Shown here in pieces: positions 48,120 to 60,710 of a DNA stretch of 64,000 nt. This DNA comes from Alitta virens (lineage: Eukaryota; Annelida; Polychaeta; Phyllodocida; Nereididae): assembly GCA_932294295.1 (NCBI GenBank), contig OW028573.1, positions 56,955,829 through 57,019,828 on the forward strand, given 5' to 3'. The translations under genes were made by a program, and so were the position numbers. The notes beneath the pieces were generated by a model, which was given only the letters and a program-made list of their open reading frames with translations, made no database searches and had not been told where the DNA came from. Numbering within the stretch: the stretch's first letter is position 1; each line of letters starts with the position of its first letter.

Positions 48120-49690
48120 GGTATGCACTATCATGCAATGTATATTTGCTCACACAACTGATGTCACTGTGTAATTGATTTTTCCGTGGATCTTCTCATG
48201 GGAAATTATATGAAAGAATGCTGTGTTCACACTGAGAGATATTCAGGTTTAGATTAGTGACAATAAAGCACTTCAGACTTCTCTACAGCAACAGGAGCTC
48301 AGTAAAACAAAGAAAAATAATGGGGAACCAAAAAAAATCTAGAATTGATTTTTTCAAACTGATTGTATACGACGCCACCCTACACTGCTTTCGGCGGCTT
48401 AGATGAAGCCACACAGGAACACAGCTCTTGTTACAAACTGCCAGTCCACCTATTACCAAATCACCACACGTTATCGCCAGCGTTGCAGTGTATTGGTCGC
48501 AGGAAACATGGCTGGCATTTATGTATTGGTCGTTGTATATGGAAGCCTTGCAAGCACTTAATGCTTCTGCCCACCAGACCGGTCATGTCTTGATGTCTGG
48601 CTGCTTTCTTGCAGTTATGTGGGTGGTCTTGCAATTTTCTCTATTCAATTAAGGCCACTGGACGCCAGTATCAATAGCCCCACATACGTGGCAATGCAAA
48701 TGTCAGCATATCAAACGTGTCTACAGCTTTTATGGGATCATCTACATATTTAGCACCACCTTCACCTGGCTGCCTTGCCAGATATTTGCTGTATATACTG
48801 GGATACACTAGTTGTTTATGTAGCCTCTTGTGAATACAGTAGATGTCTGGGGTTGAAACTTTCATTCATGAAAGGCTATCTTTCTGAAACTGCAAGAAGA
48901 TGAAAAGGTAAATTATACAGCAGAGAAGACCGTTGACCATCACTCCTTCCCTCGATACACTCCAGTATTTCAAGATCCTTCTTTACTTCTTCTGGTCACT
49001 GCCTACTAGATAATGTCATTACATGAAGTGTTTGACCTCTGCTGGACATCAAACGAAGTGACCAAACAGCGCTATAGTCCATTTAAGTGGCCTTTCTTCA
49101 CCAGAGTGCAAACGGCTTGCAGATATACATAAATAATGTAGCTCACTTTTTCCCAAGCACTGCATTGTCATGCAGAGGGATGGAGAGAGTTGCTTACTTG
49201 TGGTGCAGCAGAGGAGTGGATGCTGAATGCTTCTCACAAAAGCCTGTCTTAGCATCACTCAATGTTCTTGTCTACAGGATGCTAGACAGCTACAGTGTAT
49301 CATTTGACTTGCTGACAGGTGGTTAGTGAGGTTTATTTTTTATGACGACACACTCAAAATCTTTTTTACTAATTCTTACCATTTTGACTGTGTCTATATA
49401 GAATGACTCTTGCCCATAGCCATAATAACTAACGAATTAGTCAGTTTTGTCCAACAAGTAGTTCAGCCTTAGTCAATATCATTTATAAAATGACATAATA
49501 TTATATTTCGATCAAGAAGTAATCATATTGTTAATATGACTAAATAACATAATGCAATATTTGTCAGATAAGGCTTGTGAACATGTTAGTCAAAATGCTG
49601 TAAAGGAGTTCTAAACACAGTCAAAGGTGACTGACAAGACAGCGGTTTTGACTAACAGCCTAGTAAGAGAAATTATATTTTCAGTGTGTG
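48120..49690 (+). repeat. Multi-module repeat, unit 5 (G-A-B-C-I-H)
   Basis: G (ATCATGCAATGTATATTTGC) at 48130; A-like (CAGTGTATTGGTCGCAGGAA then ACATGGCTGGCAT) at 48487; B (CTACTAGATAATGTCATTAC then ATGAAGTGTTTGACC) at 49002; C-like (GGAGAGAGTTGCTTACTTG) near 49180; I (TTTCGATCAAGAAGTAATCA) at about 49505; H (CAGATAAGGCTTGTGAACAT ... TTTTGACTAACAGCCTAGTA) at 49566-49670. Confidence 0.5.
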
Positions 49691-51639
49691 ATAATTTCAG
49701 CCCTGCTCTGTGCACTGGTAAGAAGTCCCATACCAGTCCCTTTCATATGGAACATGTATTCATTATCCCACTTTATTACTTACTATCATCAATGATAAGT
49801 AGATTTCTTCATGATCCTAGCGGTTTCCTGTGGTATAAGCAAGATCTATGTTAGGTAGAACAATAGCCAGGTCAATCCATAAAGCTATCATACATCGTGA
49901 TTCCCTGCTTTGTCCGTTTGAAACTGAAGATCAAAGTGAATTCCTCCAATTTCAAATAGTGAATTGCTGAATTTTTGCAATCAATAAAACGTTTGTCCTA
50001 TAGTTGTTACCTGTAGGCGACAGCTTGTGACTGCAAGCTGATGACTAATGTCAGGAAGGTGATCTCTGGGATTTGTACAGGTGAAATACTGCCATATAAT
50101 GAGGACAAAAGAACTTTTATATTGACTAAAAATTTAATTTCTGCAACGATATTCCGTAACACTGCTATTATGCCAGGTTTGTAAAAGAATAAAAATAGAA
50201 AAAATCACATTTCTAGCCATTGCAAGTAGAATACAACGCAACACCATTGTAACTGGCAATGGGCCTAAATATGAACATTTGAATGCCTGGAAGCGATGAA
50301 GGCTTTCCAAGTCATCAGTACAAATCTGATACGATGCGAAGTGAATTCTTTGCTTCTTGGAAACCTCAATGTTCTGTGAATCGGTGAAGCAAAATGTCTG
50401 CTGAATCTGGAGATCATCTAAAATTACATTCAAGCCCTGTATCTGTCACAACAATACTCTGCAAATTGGCATCCATTACAATGTCCCAGATTGCCAAATC
50501 CTATGCTTTGTCACTTGAAGATGTGTTTCTGTTGAATGGATCTTCCATTTAGAACTCTAAATACCAACAAAAGACATGTTTGTAATCATTTTTTACTAGA
50601 GCATTGTGAAAGATTGATAACCAAGACCAACAAAAGGGGATATGATTCACTCCAATCACAAAAATATATCATATTAGTACGTGTTTTCAGGTCTGTCCTT
50701 TGTAGATGTGATGTATCTCACGAAATATACTCTATCGCACGATGCAATAAGAAGGCAGCATCTTATCTGTGCTTGATAAATTCAGATGCAAACCGGATTA
50801 TAGAAAGTGCACCAGTGTGTTACAGGAAATGTCTCCAAATCCCTTCAGGTCAGGTAACCCAGACCATGATGTAATGGGATCACGTCCCAAACAAAAGGAA
50901 ACCTTGTGGTGAGTTTTGTGTTTCCTTTCTTGTCTGTAAAACCAATTAACATTATTACCTAGACTGTCCATCATACTAAAAGACATCAGACAGCAAGGCC
51001 AAGAGTTTAATGAGCCTTTCTTTTTGGTCATCTTTCATAACATTCTTCATGCTGACAAGAAACATTAAATGTCTGTCGTTCCTGCACATAAAAAAAAGAC
51101 ATGAAGGAAAATGCTCTGCTATTTGACAGTGCCCTGAAAATCTGTAATATATAGCCACGTTCTGAAGCCAGCATTCACATCATTTTTAAGTAGTTTGCAC
51201 ATATCGATAAACGTTCGTAGTAAAAAAAAAAAAAAGTTTTATGTTTTGCCATTTTAGCTGTGAGCCAATTCATAGCAGGCCACAGCCATCTCGAGTCAAC
51301 CATATTAAATGTAAGCTATATCAGCATCAAATATCTGGTAATTGGCTAAGCCTCTGAACGACATTAATTACTGTTTGTGTGATTTTAATATGCACTCAAA
51401 CCTTTAGGTATCACAACCACGGCTCTTTATTAATTATTCTATCTGCTGGCGAGGTTTCACCGTATACCAATGCCAGTATGTCACATATTTGCCAATGACA
51501 TACGCTGTATCACTATGTGGTTTATATCATAGAGATGCAGCAGCCTGTTTTTCTGTACATATGTGGTTGGCTGAGCAAAACAAACTTTGGGAAACCCTGC
51601 AGACATACATGTTTGGAAGCTGAGGTACACCATGCAAGC

Positions 51640-52790
51640 TTACAAGGTGTATTTGCTACACAAACTGCAGTTACAAACTGCTGTTTAAATCATACTAAGT
51701 CTTGTGGTATGTATGATGCGAACAACTTATTTGAAAAACCTGAGTCACAGAGCATGCAACTAACTGAACCCAGAATTTTGTCTTCATGGAAAACGTTGAA
51801 GTTATTATTATATAATGAAATGATTTTGACGAGGAGTTTAGTTATTATGACTAATGATAAGCGTGAAACTGACTTGCTAGTAAAAAGATAATTTCAAAGG
51901 AGGGTTAGACGTCATTCTGGACGCAGTCAAAATTTTGAACAGAAAGTCAAAGTTCTAAAAAGGTAGAAATCTACTAAATTTTTTTTAATTTTAAAATGCC
52001 AAACGTTGGTCTTGTTTTATGAAGGGCATGCATTGATTCTGTTCCAGTCACCCAAACATTATTGTCAGTAACCTGGGGTCTAGGTGTCCAGAGACATGAC
52101 TAGCATTTTCAACTTTACTTGTACAGTGCCGCCAGTTGTGGTAGTTATTGATTTCAGACTTCAAATTCTGTTACGCGTGTAATAAAGAAGAAAAAATAAA
52201 ACCAGATCAATTGTTTTTTTTAATTTTTGCTTTTTTATTCTCCAGTTTTTGACTTGGGACAGCATTATATAGGCTAGTGAAAGAAATCGAATTAAGTTGA
52301 CATTTATTGAATTATTGCGATCTCAAGGAATGCAAGTGCTCCTCGTGTATATGTGAATTGCTCAAGGATACCATATACAATGGCACTAATAAATCTAAGG
52401 GGGATTTTTCATCTAATTCTTTCCTTTTATTTTTCTTTCTTTCTGTTTTCTTTTATTCACTGCTCCCCCACGAGATCCTCTCCATGGTTGTCGAGTCACT
52501 TTCCATCAGCTGATGTCATTACATCAAGTGTTGGACATCAAACGCAGAGGCCAAACAGCGCTGCTGGTCATTCTATGATGCTAATGCTTACAAATCATAT
52601 ACACTTTTTGCTGGTCATATGGAGAACTGTGTAGAGATGCCACTTAAGATTCAGTAGCGGGGAAGTAGCTGCTGTATGGTCCCCCAGCATCCTCATTTAG
52701 CATCTCTCTGTGGACTGACTTGTTAAGCAGCAGAGTCTGCCAATAATTCACAGAAAACAAATGAATCTGTTTAGCGCTATTGCTCTCCTG
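51640..52790 (+). repeat. Multi-module repeat, unit 6 (G-I-A-B-C-D)
   Basis: A G-like piece near 51650; I (TTTTGACGAGGAGTTTAGTT then ATTATGACTAATGA) at 51823; A-like (CAGAGACATGACTAGCAT) at about 52089; B (GTTGTCGAGTCACTTTCCAT then CAGCTGATGTCATTAC) at 52488; C (GGTCATATGGAGAACTGTG) at 52612; D (CCAATAATTCACAGAAAACA then AATGAATCTGTTTA) at 52740. D matches unit 1. Confidence 0.6.
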
Positions 52791-53739
52791 GAGCTTAACA
52801 CTTGAGCAAGGTGAGCTTTGCCACTGAATTGTCTCATTTGTGTTATTCTACAAACTCCATAGTCAACAGCAGAAAAAGTTATGTTGAAACAACACCCTTG
52901 TAAGTTTATTCATATAGCGTATTCTATACCTAAACAGTTTTATTAGTCAATCCGATGCTAATTTTCTATTACCAGTACATTTTTGCTCACAACTTTGACA
53001 TGACCGCAGGCAAAGTCACCACGCCCTGCCTGCTGTTAAACAATCCATTTTTCCATATACATATATTCCCTGGAATCCTGTTATTGACAGAATGATTGGG
53101 ATTACGGTATCTGATATCTAGATATAGATAAATATAATGGGAAGTTCGAGAAAGGACAGACAGAGTCTTTTTGCTGAGTGGGCTACATTCAGGCATTCGA
53201 TAACAAGTTAAACAAATAGCAGATATCATGAACAGCACTTTTTTTGCGTTTAGGTATATAAATGCTCAATTATATATGAATATTTCTGAAAGTATTTGCT
53301 AAACAATTGGTCTGTTCAAATTTACCAGAGCTAAGCTCTCAATTATATGCAGTCATTGTGACATTTCCAAATTATTTTGTGTAATATGATGAATACAAGT
53401 GTATGAAGCCTTGTTCACAAACTGCTGATAAGAATATACACAGCAATACTATATATCAGCCATATATTGCTGTAATTTAATTTTTGCTTTACATTTTGAA
53501 CATTAATGTCTTTTTAACTACAAATGAAATGCTCATTGTTACGGTGCATATATTGTCGTTAGCATTTTTAGATAACGAATTCTTATTGGAAATACACAGA
53601 GTTCTGTTTAAAATATTTGACCTCTGATATAACTCAAGAAATTTCCAATGTATAGAGCATAAAAGAGACTGACAGGAGGCCACAACTATGGACATAATAC
53701 AAAGCAATATCGTATATTCATATATAACCATATCAGAGA

Positions 53740-53910
53740 GGAGTTCAAGGTCGTCAATCTCATCAAATGCCATCGATGTGGAAGGTGTCTGGCTCGCTAC
53801 AAGAACATCACAGGGTTAGACCGGGGTGGGGAGGGGTCATAAACTTCCTTGCTGCTTATACCGAGCAATATCTATCAAGGTTGACAGGAAACATGGAATG
53901 CTTTTTTCAC
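53740..53910 (+). repeat. Tail fragment of repeat module B
   Basis: ATCTATCAAGGTTGACAGGA then AACATGG resembles the end of module B in units 3 and 4 (ATCTATCAAGACTGACAGCA then AACATAC). The CATCAAATGCCATCGATG just upstream weakly recalls the B core. Same orientation as the other copies. Confidence 0.35.
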
Positions 53911-53999
53911 TAGAGCTGTTTCCTCAAGATCTTGAGGGGAAAGGCTTTTTTGACGTTTCTTTCAAAGTGTTATAGTTCTAGCCTTAGCTGTGGTGAATT

Positions 54000-56900
54000 C
54001 TATACAGACTGAGTGTATATTATGGAGCTTTTGGTGTGATGCACTTTACGTATATTACTATCAATCCCTGAATTAGCAAGTAATAAGATTGATCACAATA
54101 AATTCAAATTTCTGAAACTGGCATTAGAATTCGCACAAGCTTTAATTTATATACATATGTGGGATGTAAATCACCAAAGCTGAACACGTGTGTGACAACA
54201 GACTTCAGTCGTCTGTATTCGACAAAAAAAGACATGTAGACATGCAACATTCAAGAGAGAATCATCTAAAGCTTGGAATACCAGTTCACAAACAACGAGA
54301 ATACTTTTTATCCTAATTTAAATATTTTTAAAAATTATTTTCACGTTTCTGTTTCATTCTTTCTGAACATGTTTGACAAACGCATTGAGTTTTCTGGAGA
54401 AGTTTCATTTGCCATTGCATACAACACATTTGAAGATTTTACAGTTGAAATTCTGTGAACATCATTCACAATGACACAATTCTAGACTCTTTTTGGCATA
54501 TACTATCCTATTGTCTGCTTAACTCCAATGGCGTAGATGGGCAATACATACAAAATTATTGGCACAACAAGCCTTTGATAGACCCCAATTCTACCATGAG
54601 CCACACAAAGTTTAGATAACATCGAGAAACAGCACATGTGGCCATAGCAAGACCAACTGGCTGCGCAACTATCTTCAAGATTGATCAGACAGCAGTGAAC
54701 ACAGACCAAGAAAACGCCCAAGATATCTGAAGTATAATGAATATACACGCTAACATTTTAGTTTAATTATTTTGTGAGTCTTACTTTATATATTTCTGTT
54801 TTTATGTATGCCTTTTGTTTTAAATTTTCTTATACTATATATTTATTGTACTTATTAATATATTGTTTTTATGGGACATCTGCAAAACAGCTGTGCTGAT
54901 GATGCAACCCATGTAAAATATATTTGAATAAATAAATAAATAATGACCTACTTACGTCACGTTTTTGTTTTTCCCATGATAAATGGAATAACATGATAAT
55001 GTGTACATTGATATACATACGTTAAAAACAAGTGCAGGGACTTTTCAAGAAACTGATGACTAAAAAATCATTCAAACCTAATAAAAACAGGACAAACATT
55101 GATATATGACGTGTTTTAATTTTTTTGGAAGATTCTTTCCTTCATGACAGGATATGTTCTAATGAGGAATAATCTCAAGTTGTTTCTACATTCCAGAAAT
55201 GAAGCAATGTTTCATGTTTTTAGAGCATCCATGCTACCCAACCGTCCACATTTTGTACTGTTTTCTGTAGATGAGAACGGTCTACCCAACCTAGGAAAGT
55301 ACTGCAGCATCATGCAATGTATATTTACTTACACAAACTGCTAAGTCCTGCAACTGGCCGCAGATGACACAAGCCAATTGATGTTTGCATGTTTGTGCCT
55401 CCAGGAAATTAGATGAAAGGCTGGTTTGTAAAGCGATTAGACTGGATTACTGACAAACAGTCTACTCCAAACTCATGCAGTTTGGGTGGCCTAGTGGGTA
55501 AAGCATTTGTTAGGCTCTCCAGAAGGTCATGGGTTCGATTTCCTGCCCAAGCAGTCGTGAATACGAGCATTACCTCAGCTGGAGTTGATCGTATGAGCAC
55601 GTGACGTCACATAAATGAAAACTTATTCCACATGCAGTGGAATGAAAAGGCAATTGGTTCGGACTTTAAGCCTCTTAATCTCGTCTTTACGTCTGCCTCT
55701 GACAGCAGGTCAAATAAGGTGACTAAGCATCAGACGATGCCACTGAGAACACAAGTAGGAGGATGCTGAGTACACAAGGACAGGTGTTAAGATATGGAAT
55801 ATTATATTAATGTTATCAGACACACACCCACCCATTCAAGCCTTTTTCTAGGAAACAGATGTGAATTAATGCAGTACTACTCATAAAGGGCGTCAAACTA
55901 TAGCCATTCAGAGGAACAACCATATGAAGTTAAAATGATCTGAACCAATTCATACTTACAATTGGAGACACCTAAATGGCTCAACTGAACCCCCACATTA
56001 GCATAAACACTGTTAATAATTTCATAATAATAAACACGATTTATGATTTAACTTTTAAACACTTTTATGATACACATCTCCTAATAACGAAAATGATGAT
56101 GTGGCTCAAAAATTTAAAAGAAATTCTTATATAATAATCACTATCCAATACTAGTAATAAATAGCTTCCAATTGACAGATATATATATAGCTGGATTATA
56201 TGGACATGTAGCAGGATTTTAAATAGCGGTCTAGCTACAATGTAAGTCTAGCTTGTAAATGACTACTCGTTTATTTCGAGGAAAACTGTATGTGAAATAT
56301 GAGCTGAATTTCCCAACCCTTTGAGGGTGCAGTCAAGCCAGAACAGCATCCATTCATCCCATGGTATCAACTATGTAATGCCAGTCACCTTGTGTCTGAT
56401 TTAGTACACCATTGCATCAGATATACTGTTACATACTAGAATATGTGAGTAGTTCCAATTCTGTGCACATATCTGTGATGAATGATTCTCAGTTTTTGCT
56501 CCGACTGTTGAACACAGTATTCATGTAAGTGGTAACCACGAGAATTTCATCCACCCTAGTCTGTTACTCCAGACACCATTCAGCAATGGCGGTCATTTGG
56601 TGGACTAGCATGCTCTCATATTAGCAATATCAATATTATCAAAGAAATTTACCACGTCTTTTAATGACATTTATTTGTAGATAAACGGCTTGGCGAAGCA
56701 ATGTAATACAATAGTTTATTTACAATTGACAGCGCAACACTTTTTGAGAAACTTTTCTTATTCAGCAATTTAAGTGATGACTCAAGGACTAATAATCAAA
56801 TCAAAAGAAAAGAAATGATTGGATTTCCGATACTTCTTGCTCCATTCTTTGTTCACAGATTGCAATTTATTTGAGAATTATTATGTGAAGACATTTTAGC

Positions 56901-57100
56901 ATTTACTGGTCATTCCTCACAGAATAAACACACACAAAAAAAAGTTAAAACAGTTTCTTTTATTGACAGACAGACATCGTATGCAGAGCTGTCGATATAA
57001 GATGCAAATGAGAAATAAGGAAGCTGGGAGAACTGTCGTGGTTGCCGCATCTACAACGGCTAGAGCAGTAATCAGAATCATCCATCAATGAAAAATAAAA
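54000..57100. other. Intergenic, repeats only
   Basis: No gene recognised. It contains a G-type module (ATCATGCAATGTATATTTAC at 55309), the SINE at 55.48 kb and a word near 56243 (GTCTAGCTTGTAAATGACTA) related to one at 20573. The rest is AT-rich. Confidence 0.5.
55480..55725 (+). mobile_element. tRNA-derived SINE with intact A and B boxes
   Basis: The tRNA-like head spans 55480-55553. The ends GTTTGGG and CCCAAGC can pair as a 7-bp acceptor stem with one G-U. The A box is TGGCCTAGTGGGTAA (55487-55501) and the B box GGGTTCGATTTCC (from 55531). D- and T-stems are imperfect, so it is a SINE head, not a tRNA gene. The body carries a fused CACGTGACGTCA (55598-55609) and ends in TACGTCTGCCTCTGACAG, shared with copies at 9.2 and 10.58 kb. 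Confidence 0.75.
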
Positions 57101-57108
57101 GTCATATA

Positions 57109-57518
57109 CAGTACTGTATAAAAGTATTGAGGCACCTTAGTGCATTATGTGTTATTTGCTCATATGCAGACCTTCATCTAAACAAGTGATCCTGCACTAT
57201 ACTTGTAAAAAAGGTTGACAACTTGTATTTAGGTATAAGGTACCTTTTCATGAGGTTCGGACAGAATTTCAGTCATATTACTGGGCAGCCTCTATAAGAG
57301 CCAGTCCATGCAGTTTTATGTTAAATGTGGACCATACCAAATAACAGAAATGAACCAGATGAAACAAGCTTTCTTCTATATTATTGTTTTCCTATTTTAC
57401 TATGTCTGTAATTCATTCAGGGTAAGTATGTTCAACCCTGCAGGCAACACAATAATCACGTATAAAATGTATTTCCTTGCTGTTGCATCAATTTGGCTCA
57501 AGACTTTTGCACATATTG
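57109..57518. mobile_element. 410-bp Tc1/mariner-type MITE
   Basis: The left end TA-CAGTACTGTATAAAAGTATT then GAGGC is mirrored by the right end, whose reverse complement is TA-CAATATGTGCAAAAGTCTTG then AGCC. About 20 of 25 positions agree, with a one-base gap. Both ends are flanked by TA (57107-57108 and 57519-57520), the Tc1/mariner target duplication. CAGTACTG-x-x-x-AAAAGT-x-TT is a common Tc1-like terminal form. There is no transposase inside; a 94-codon frame in it shows no transposase motif. Confidence 0.75.
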
Positions 57519-57602
57519 TATGTTTTCCGCCAACAAAAGATAATAACCTAAGGTTTACAGTGACAGATTTTCAGATTCTTTGTGATGTGTAGAGTGTAGA
57601 TT

Positions 57603-60540
57603 CTTTGGAATAAATAGAGGCATTAGCATCAAAGAAACATTGTTATTATGCATTAAACTCTAAGAAGGCATTTCAGACATTGTATATATCTCTACTATGA
57701 TATTTTTCGGCTTCAATAAAACTCACATGAAAATCACCTTAAGTATTTTGTTTTACTGTTTGTCCTACTTTTTAACAATGCTTGTGGTGGCATCTTCCTA
57801 TTGTTCAGAAACCATTGGTCACACAATTCGAGGCATTTTATTGTGTCTAGTTCTATTGATAATGAACTGCCTCGTTCTAAATTCCCAATTGTGTGCAAAT
57901 AGACATAACTACCCTTCCGACAGGTATATATAGGCTGGTGTTTTTGCGTGACTCATGCAGACACCTTTTGTTGGTCAGAGTCCTTCTTCAGCATATTGCG
58001 AATTCTAATATTTCCTAATAAAATGTGTGTATTATTTCGATGCTACTAGCTGATGCAGGACTCTCAGAGCCCTGCACGCTGTCTGGAAGTTTTTCAATGA
58101 AGCAATGGAACTCTTTGAAGCAAGGCTGGCCACAATCATGCAATGCATATTTATTCACACAAACTTTTAATGCCTGCAACTGTGACTGCTATCAAGTATG
58201 ATTGTGCTCATGTTGCTGTAAAAAAAGTGAAAGAAAAATATGGTTAGAGACATGTTGGTGCCTGGTTTTATGACTCCCTTGTCTAAATATGCCGAAGGGG
58301 GAGGGTGGGGGGGGGGGGGGCATCCACATTGTTTACATGCAAATAGATCGATACTTCCATAGTGAAACACTGTCATGATCATGGTGATTGATCAGTAAAA
58401 CAATAAAGAACCTAGTTTTCTTGGTTTGCATGACAATCAAGACAGTAGCAGAGTATTTTCCTTTTTAAATCTCTCAATTATCAGTTAACATGTCTGGAAC
58501 TCAACCAAGTCTGATCTTTATGGCATAAAAATCTGAACATTGTATGACTCTCCACAACAACAACAAATTCCCAATTACAGTTAAGCAATTGTTGGCCATT
58601 CCATTTCTAGGATTTCCAGGCACTTGAGGACATACAGTAGTGCCACATTTTAATAATACCTCAATATTTAGACCACCTGGTAATAAAACCAGTACTATTT
58701 GCACCACAGGTGGCCTTATCGGCGAGGCTCCACTGTACCCATGATACTGTGATAACCTCTGAAAAAAAAAAAAAGTGAAAATCAACTATATTGTGAAATA
58801 ATTTGATTGACATATGTCTTGCTGTTAACATTGGTTTGTTATTATACATTGGTTTAGATAAATATCTTTGTCTTAAACGTTCCCCTGATATGAGATTCCT
58901 AAACCATCTTTCCTAGAAAAGAAGGAACAGCCCAGTGTACCACTCATACCACTCAGGTCAGTTCGCATAACATCAGTCAAGGCCAGGAGCATATTTTCTT
59001 AGCATTGACAGATGGCCTTCTTAAGGGTTATTGACACAACCAGCCACTTGCGAATGCTGGATGTTTTCTGAAGTATCACCCATGCTTTGTCATATTCTCA
59101 GAACGTTTGTAATTTTTCCAACAGAACTGGTCCAAGAATTCGTAAAAGCACAGCACACATTATTTGCGGTCAGAGTAAATTTTAAAGCCACATTGCCACT
59201 TGCCCCGGGGACCCATGCTTAACACACAGGGGTCTTCAGGGCTACATTGCCACCGAGAAAGTTGTTTTACGAGATAAAGCCAAATGTAGCATAAAATATG
59301 CATGGACAGTAATGGAACAACGGACAAATCTCTTCCATGCAGATCTTTAGTATGAACAGAACAATATGGCTAAATGGTTAGTATTACATTGTGCATAATC
59401 TCTGGGGAATGTAGCAACCCAACCTCATACATGTTTATTTCCTTTTCAAGCTCCTTAATATCGGCAGCCTCCATGAATGAATGAGCACATTGCCTTTGAT
59501 AGGAAGTCCTTTGGTGACATGTTTGGTTTGCCTGTGTGGTGTGTGTATTCCTTGTCACGTTTGGCCAATTTTGGTTGACAGGATGAAATCACATTGAAAG
59601 CAGGCAACTCACACTGAAAGCAGGCAACTCACACTGAAAGCAGGCAACTCACACTGAAAGCAGACAACCCACACTGAAAGCAGACAACCTGAATTACTGC
59701 AACCGTCTCATTGGGTCTCTGACTCAAATGGGATTTTCGAATAGCTACAATTCTACTTTGTGTAGGGTAATTTAAATATGTGCTGAACACAAAAAAAGGA
59801 GCTGCCTGGAGCTTGTGACACGCTGATCCGACTTGTCAGGCAATGCAGCGGCAAGAGCCTTAATTAAGGCAGAACAAGGCCTTGTCTGACTCAAATGGAG
59901 GGTGACAGATGAACTCCTAGTGATCTATCTTTCTCACCCAGATACAGAGCCCAGGCCAAGTCATGAGTTTCCTTATTACCTCAACTAAGTGGCTGTACAT
60001 TTCATTTAAACCTTTGGTTTTATCTAATTTTGTTTGATTACAGAGTTACTTTGCCGCGCCAAGAATCCATTTAAGATGTGCTATTAGACACCTCCTCCTT
60101 AAATGAGGCAGCGGGTTGCTTTACTTAAGGCTCTGTCCACAAAGAGCTCACGTAATGGTCAGTCTTGACCTTCTTGTGTCAATACGATGTCTGTTGGCTC
60201 AGTAAATATCAGTTTGCACGAGTGAAATATTGCCTTTGTATATTGGCAGAATATTGCATGAGGCAGCGGAGTACGGTACATTCTTTAACTCTACACACAT
60301 ATGCCATGGTGTTTTTGAAATTAATGTCTATAGGAACGAGAGCATCCTTCAAGTTTACTTGGCTGTTGTATGTCTTGTGCCTCAGAGAATGGTATTCGAA
60401 AAACACTACTGGCTGCTGTGTATGCATCTGCCATATGTCACTGTCATAGACGATAGATGGCCTTTCATATCTCATCCTTAACATAACACTGAGAAGCGGC
60501 CTGAGTAGGACCTCTCTATGGCAAAAACTGCACAGTTCCC
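57603..60540. other. Intergenic, repeats only
   Basis: No gene recognised. A G-type module copy is at 58136 (ATCATGCAATGCATATTTAT), a long G run at 58296-58321, and a 20-bp minisatellite at 59591. A minus-strand frame at 60209-60553 is open for about 114 codons but has no recognisable domain. Confidence 0.5.
59591..59690 (+). repeat. 20-bp minisatellite, exactly 5 units
   Basis: Five units of ACACTGAAAGCAGGCAACTC. Units 2 and 3 are identical, the first has one change, and the last two share the AGACAACC variant, which shows ordered divergence along the array. Confidence 0.95.
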
Positions 60541-60564
60541 CACAATGGCACACAATGGCATTGT

Positions 60565-60710
60565 CTACATACTTCCGCAGGCAGTAGACTTCTCATTGGT
60601 CGCCCCTGGTCACGTGACCTTTGTTTTATGAGCACACGTAGAGATGCATCACGCTAGAGGGCGGCAGTTGTCAGCGGAAGTAACTTCAACAAATATGACA
60701 AATGTAAGAA
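60565..60710 (+). promoter_or_regulatory. Promoter-like block (ETS, CCAAT, CLEAR/E-box)
   Basis: Within 120 bases there are ACTTCCG (ETS, 60571), CTCATTGGTC (inverted CCAAT, about 60592), the 12-bp palindrome GGTCACGTGACC (60608-60619, containing the CLEAR form GTCACGTGAC), a CTCF-like GCTAGAGGGCGGCAG (about 60653) and GCGGAAGTAA (ETS, 60674). The sequence is CpG-richer than its surroundings. A plus-strand ATGACAAAT|GTAAGA follows at 60696, a weak possible first-exon donor. No coding exon confirmed. Confidence 0.45.

Noticed and set aside
51517..51891. 124-codon plus-strand frame
   Set aside because: It lies over repeat modules G and I, and no domain is visible.
55480..55553. Possible tRNA gene
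   Set aside because: A and B boxes and acceptor pairing are present but D-, anticodon- and T-stems do not close, and the body continues as a SINE.
57308..57592. 94-codon frame with a hydrophobic N-terminus and a GTAAGT
   Set aside because: Most of it lies inside the Tc1/mariner-type MITE, so the hydrophobic run is AT-rich chance translation.
59591..59690. CRISPR-like regular repeats
   Set aside because: Contiguous 20-bp units without spacers, in an animal genome; a minisatellite.
60209..60553. 114-codon minus-strand frame with several cysteines (CHCGELCSFCH)
   Set aside because: Starts without an ATG, no family recognised, no splice support. Kept only as a candidate beside the 60.6-kb promoter-like block.
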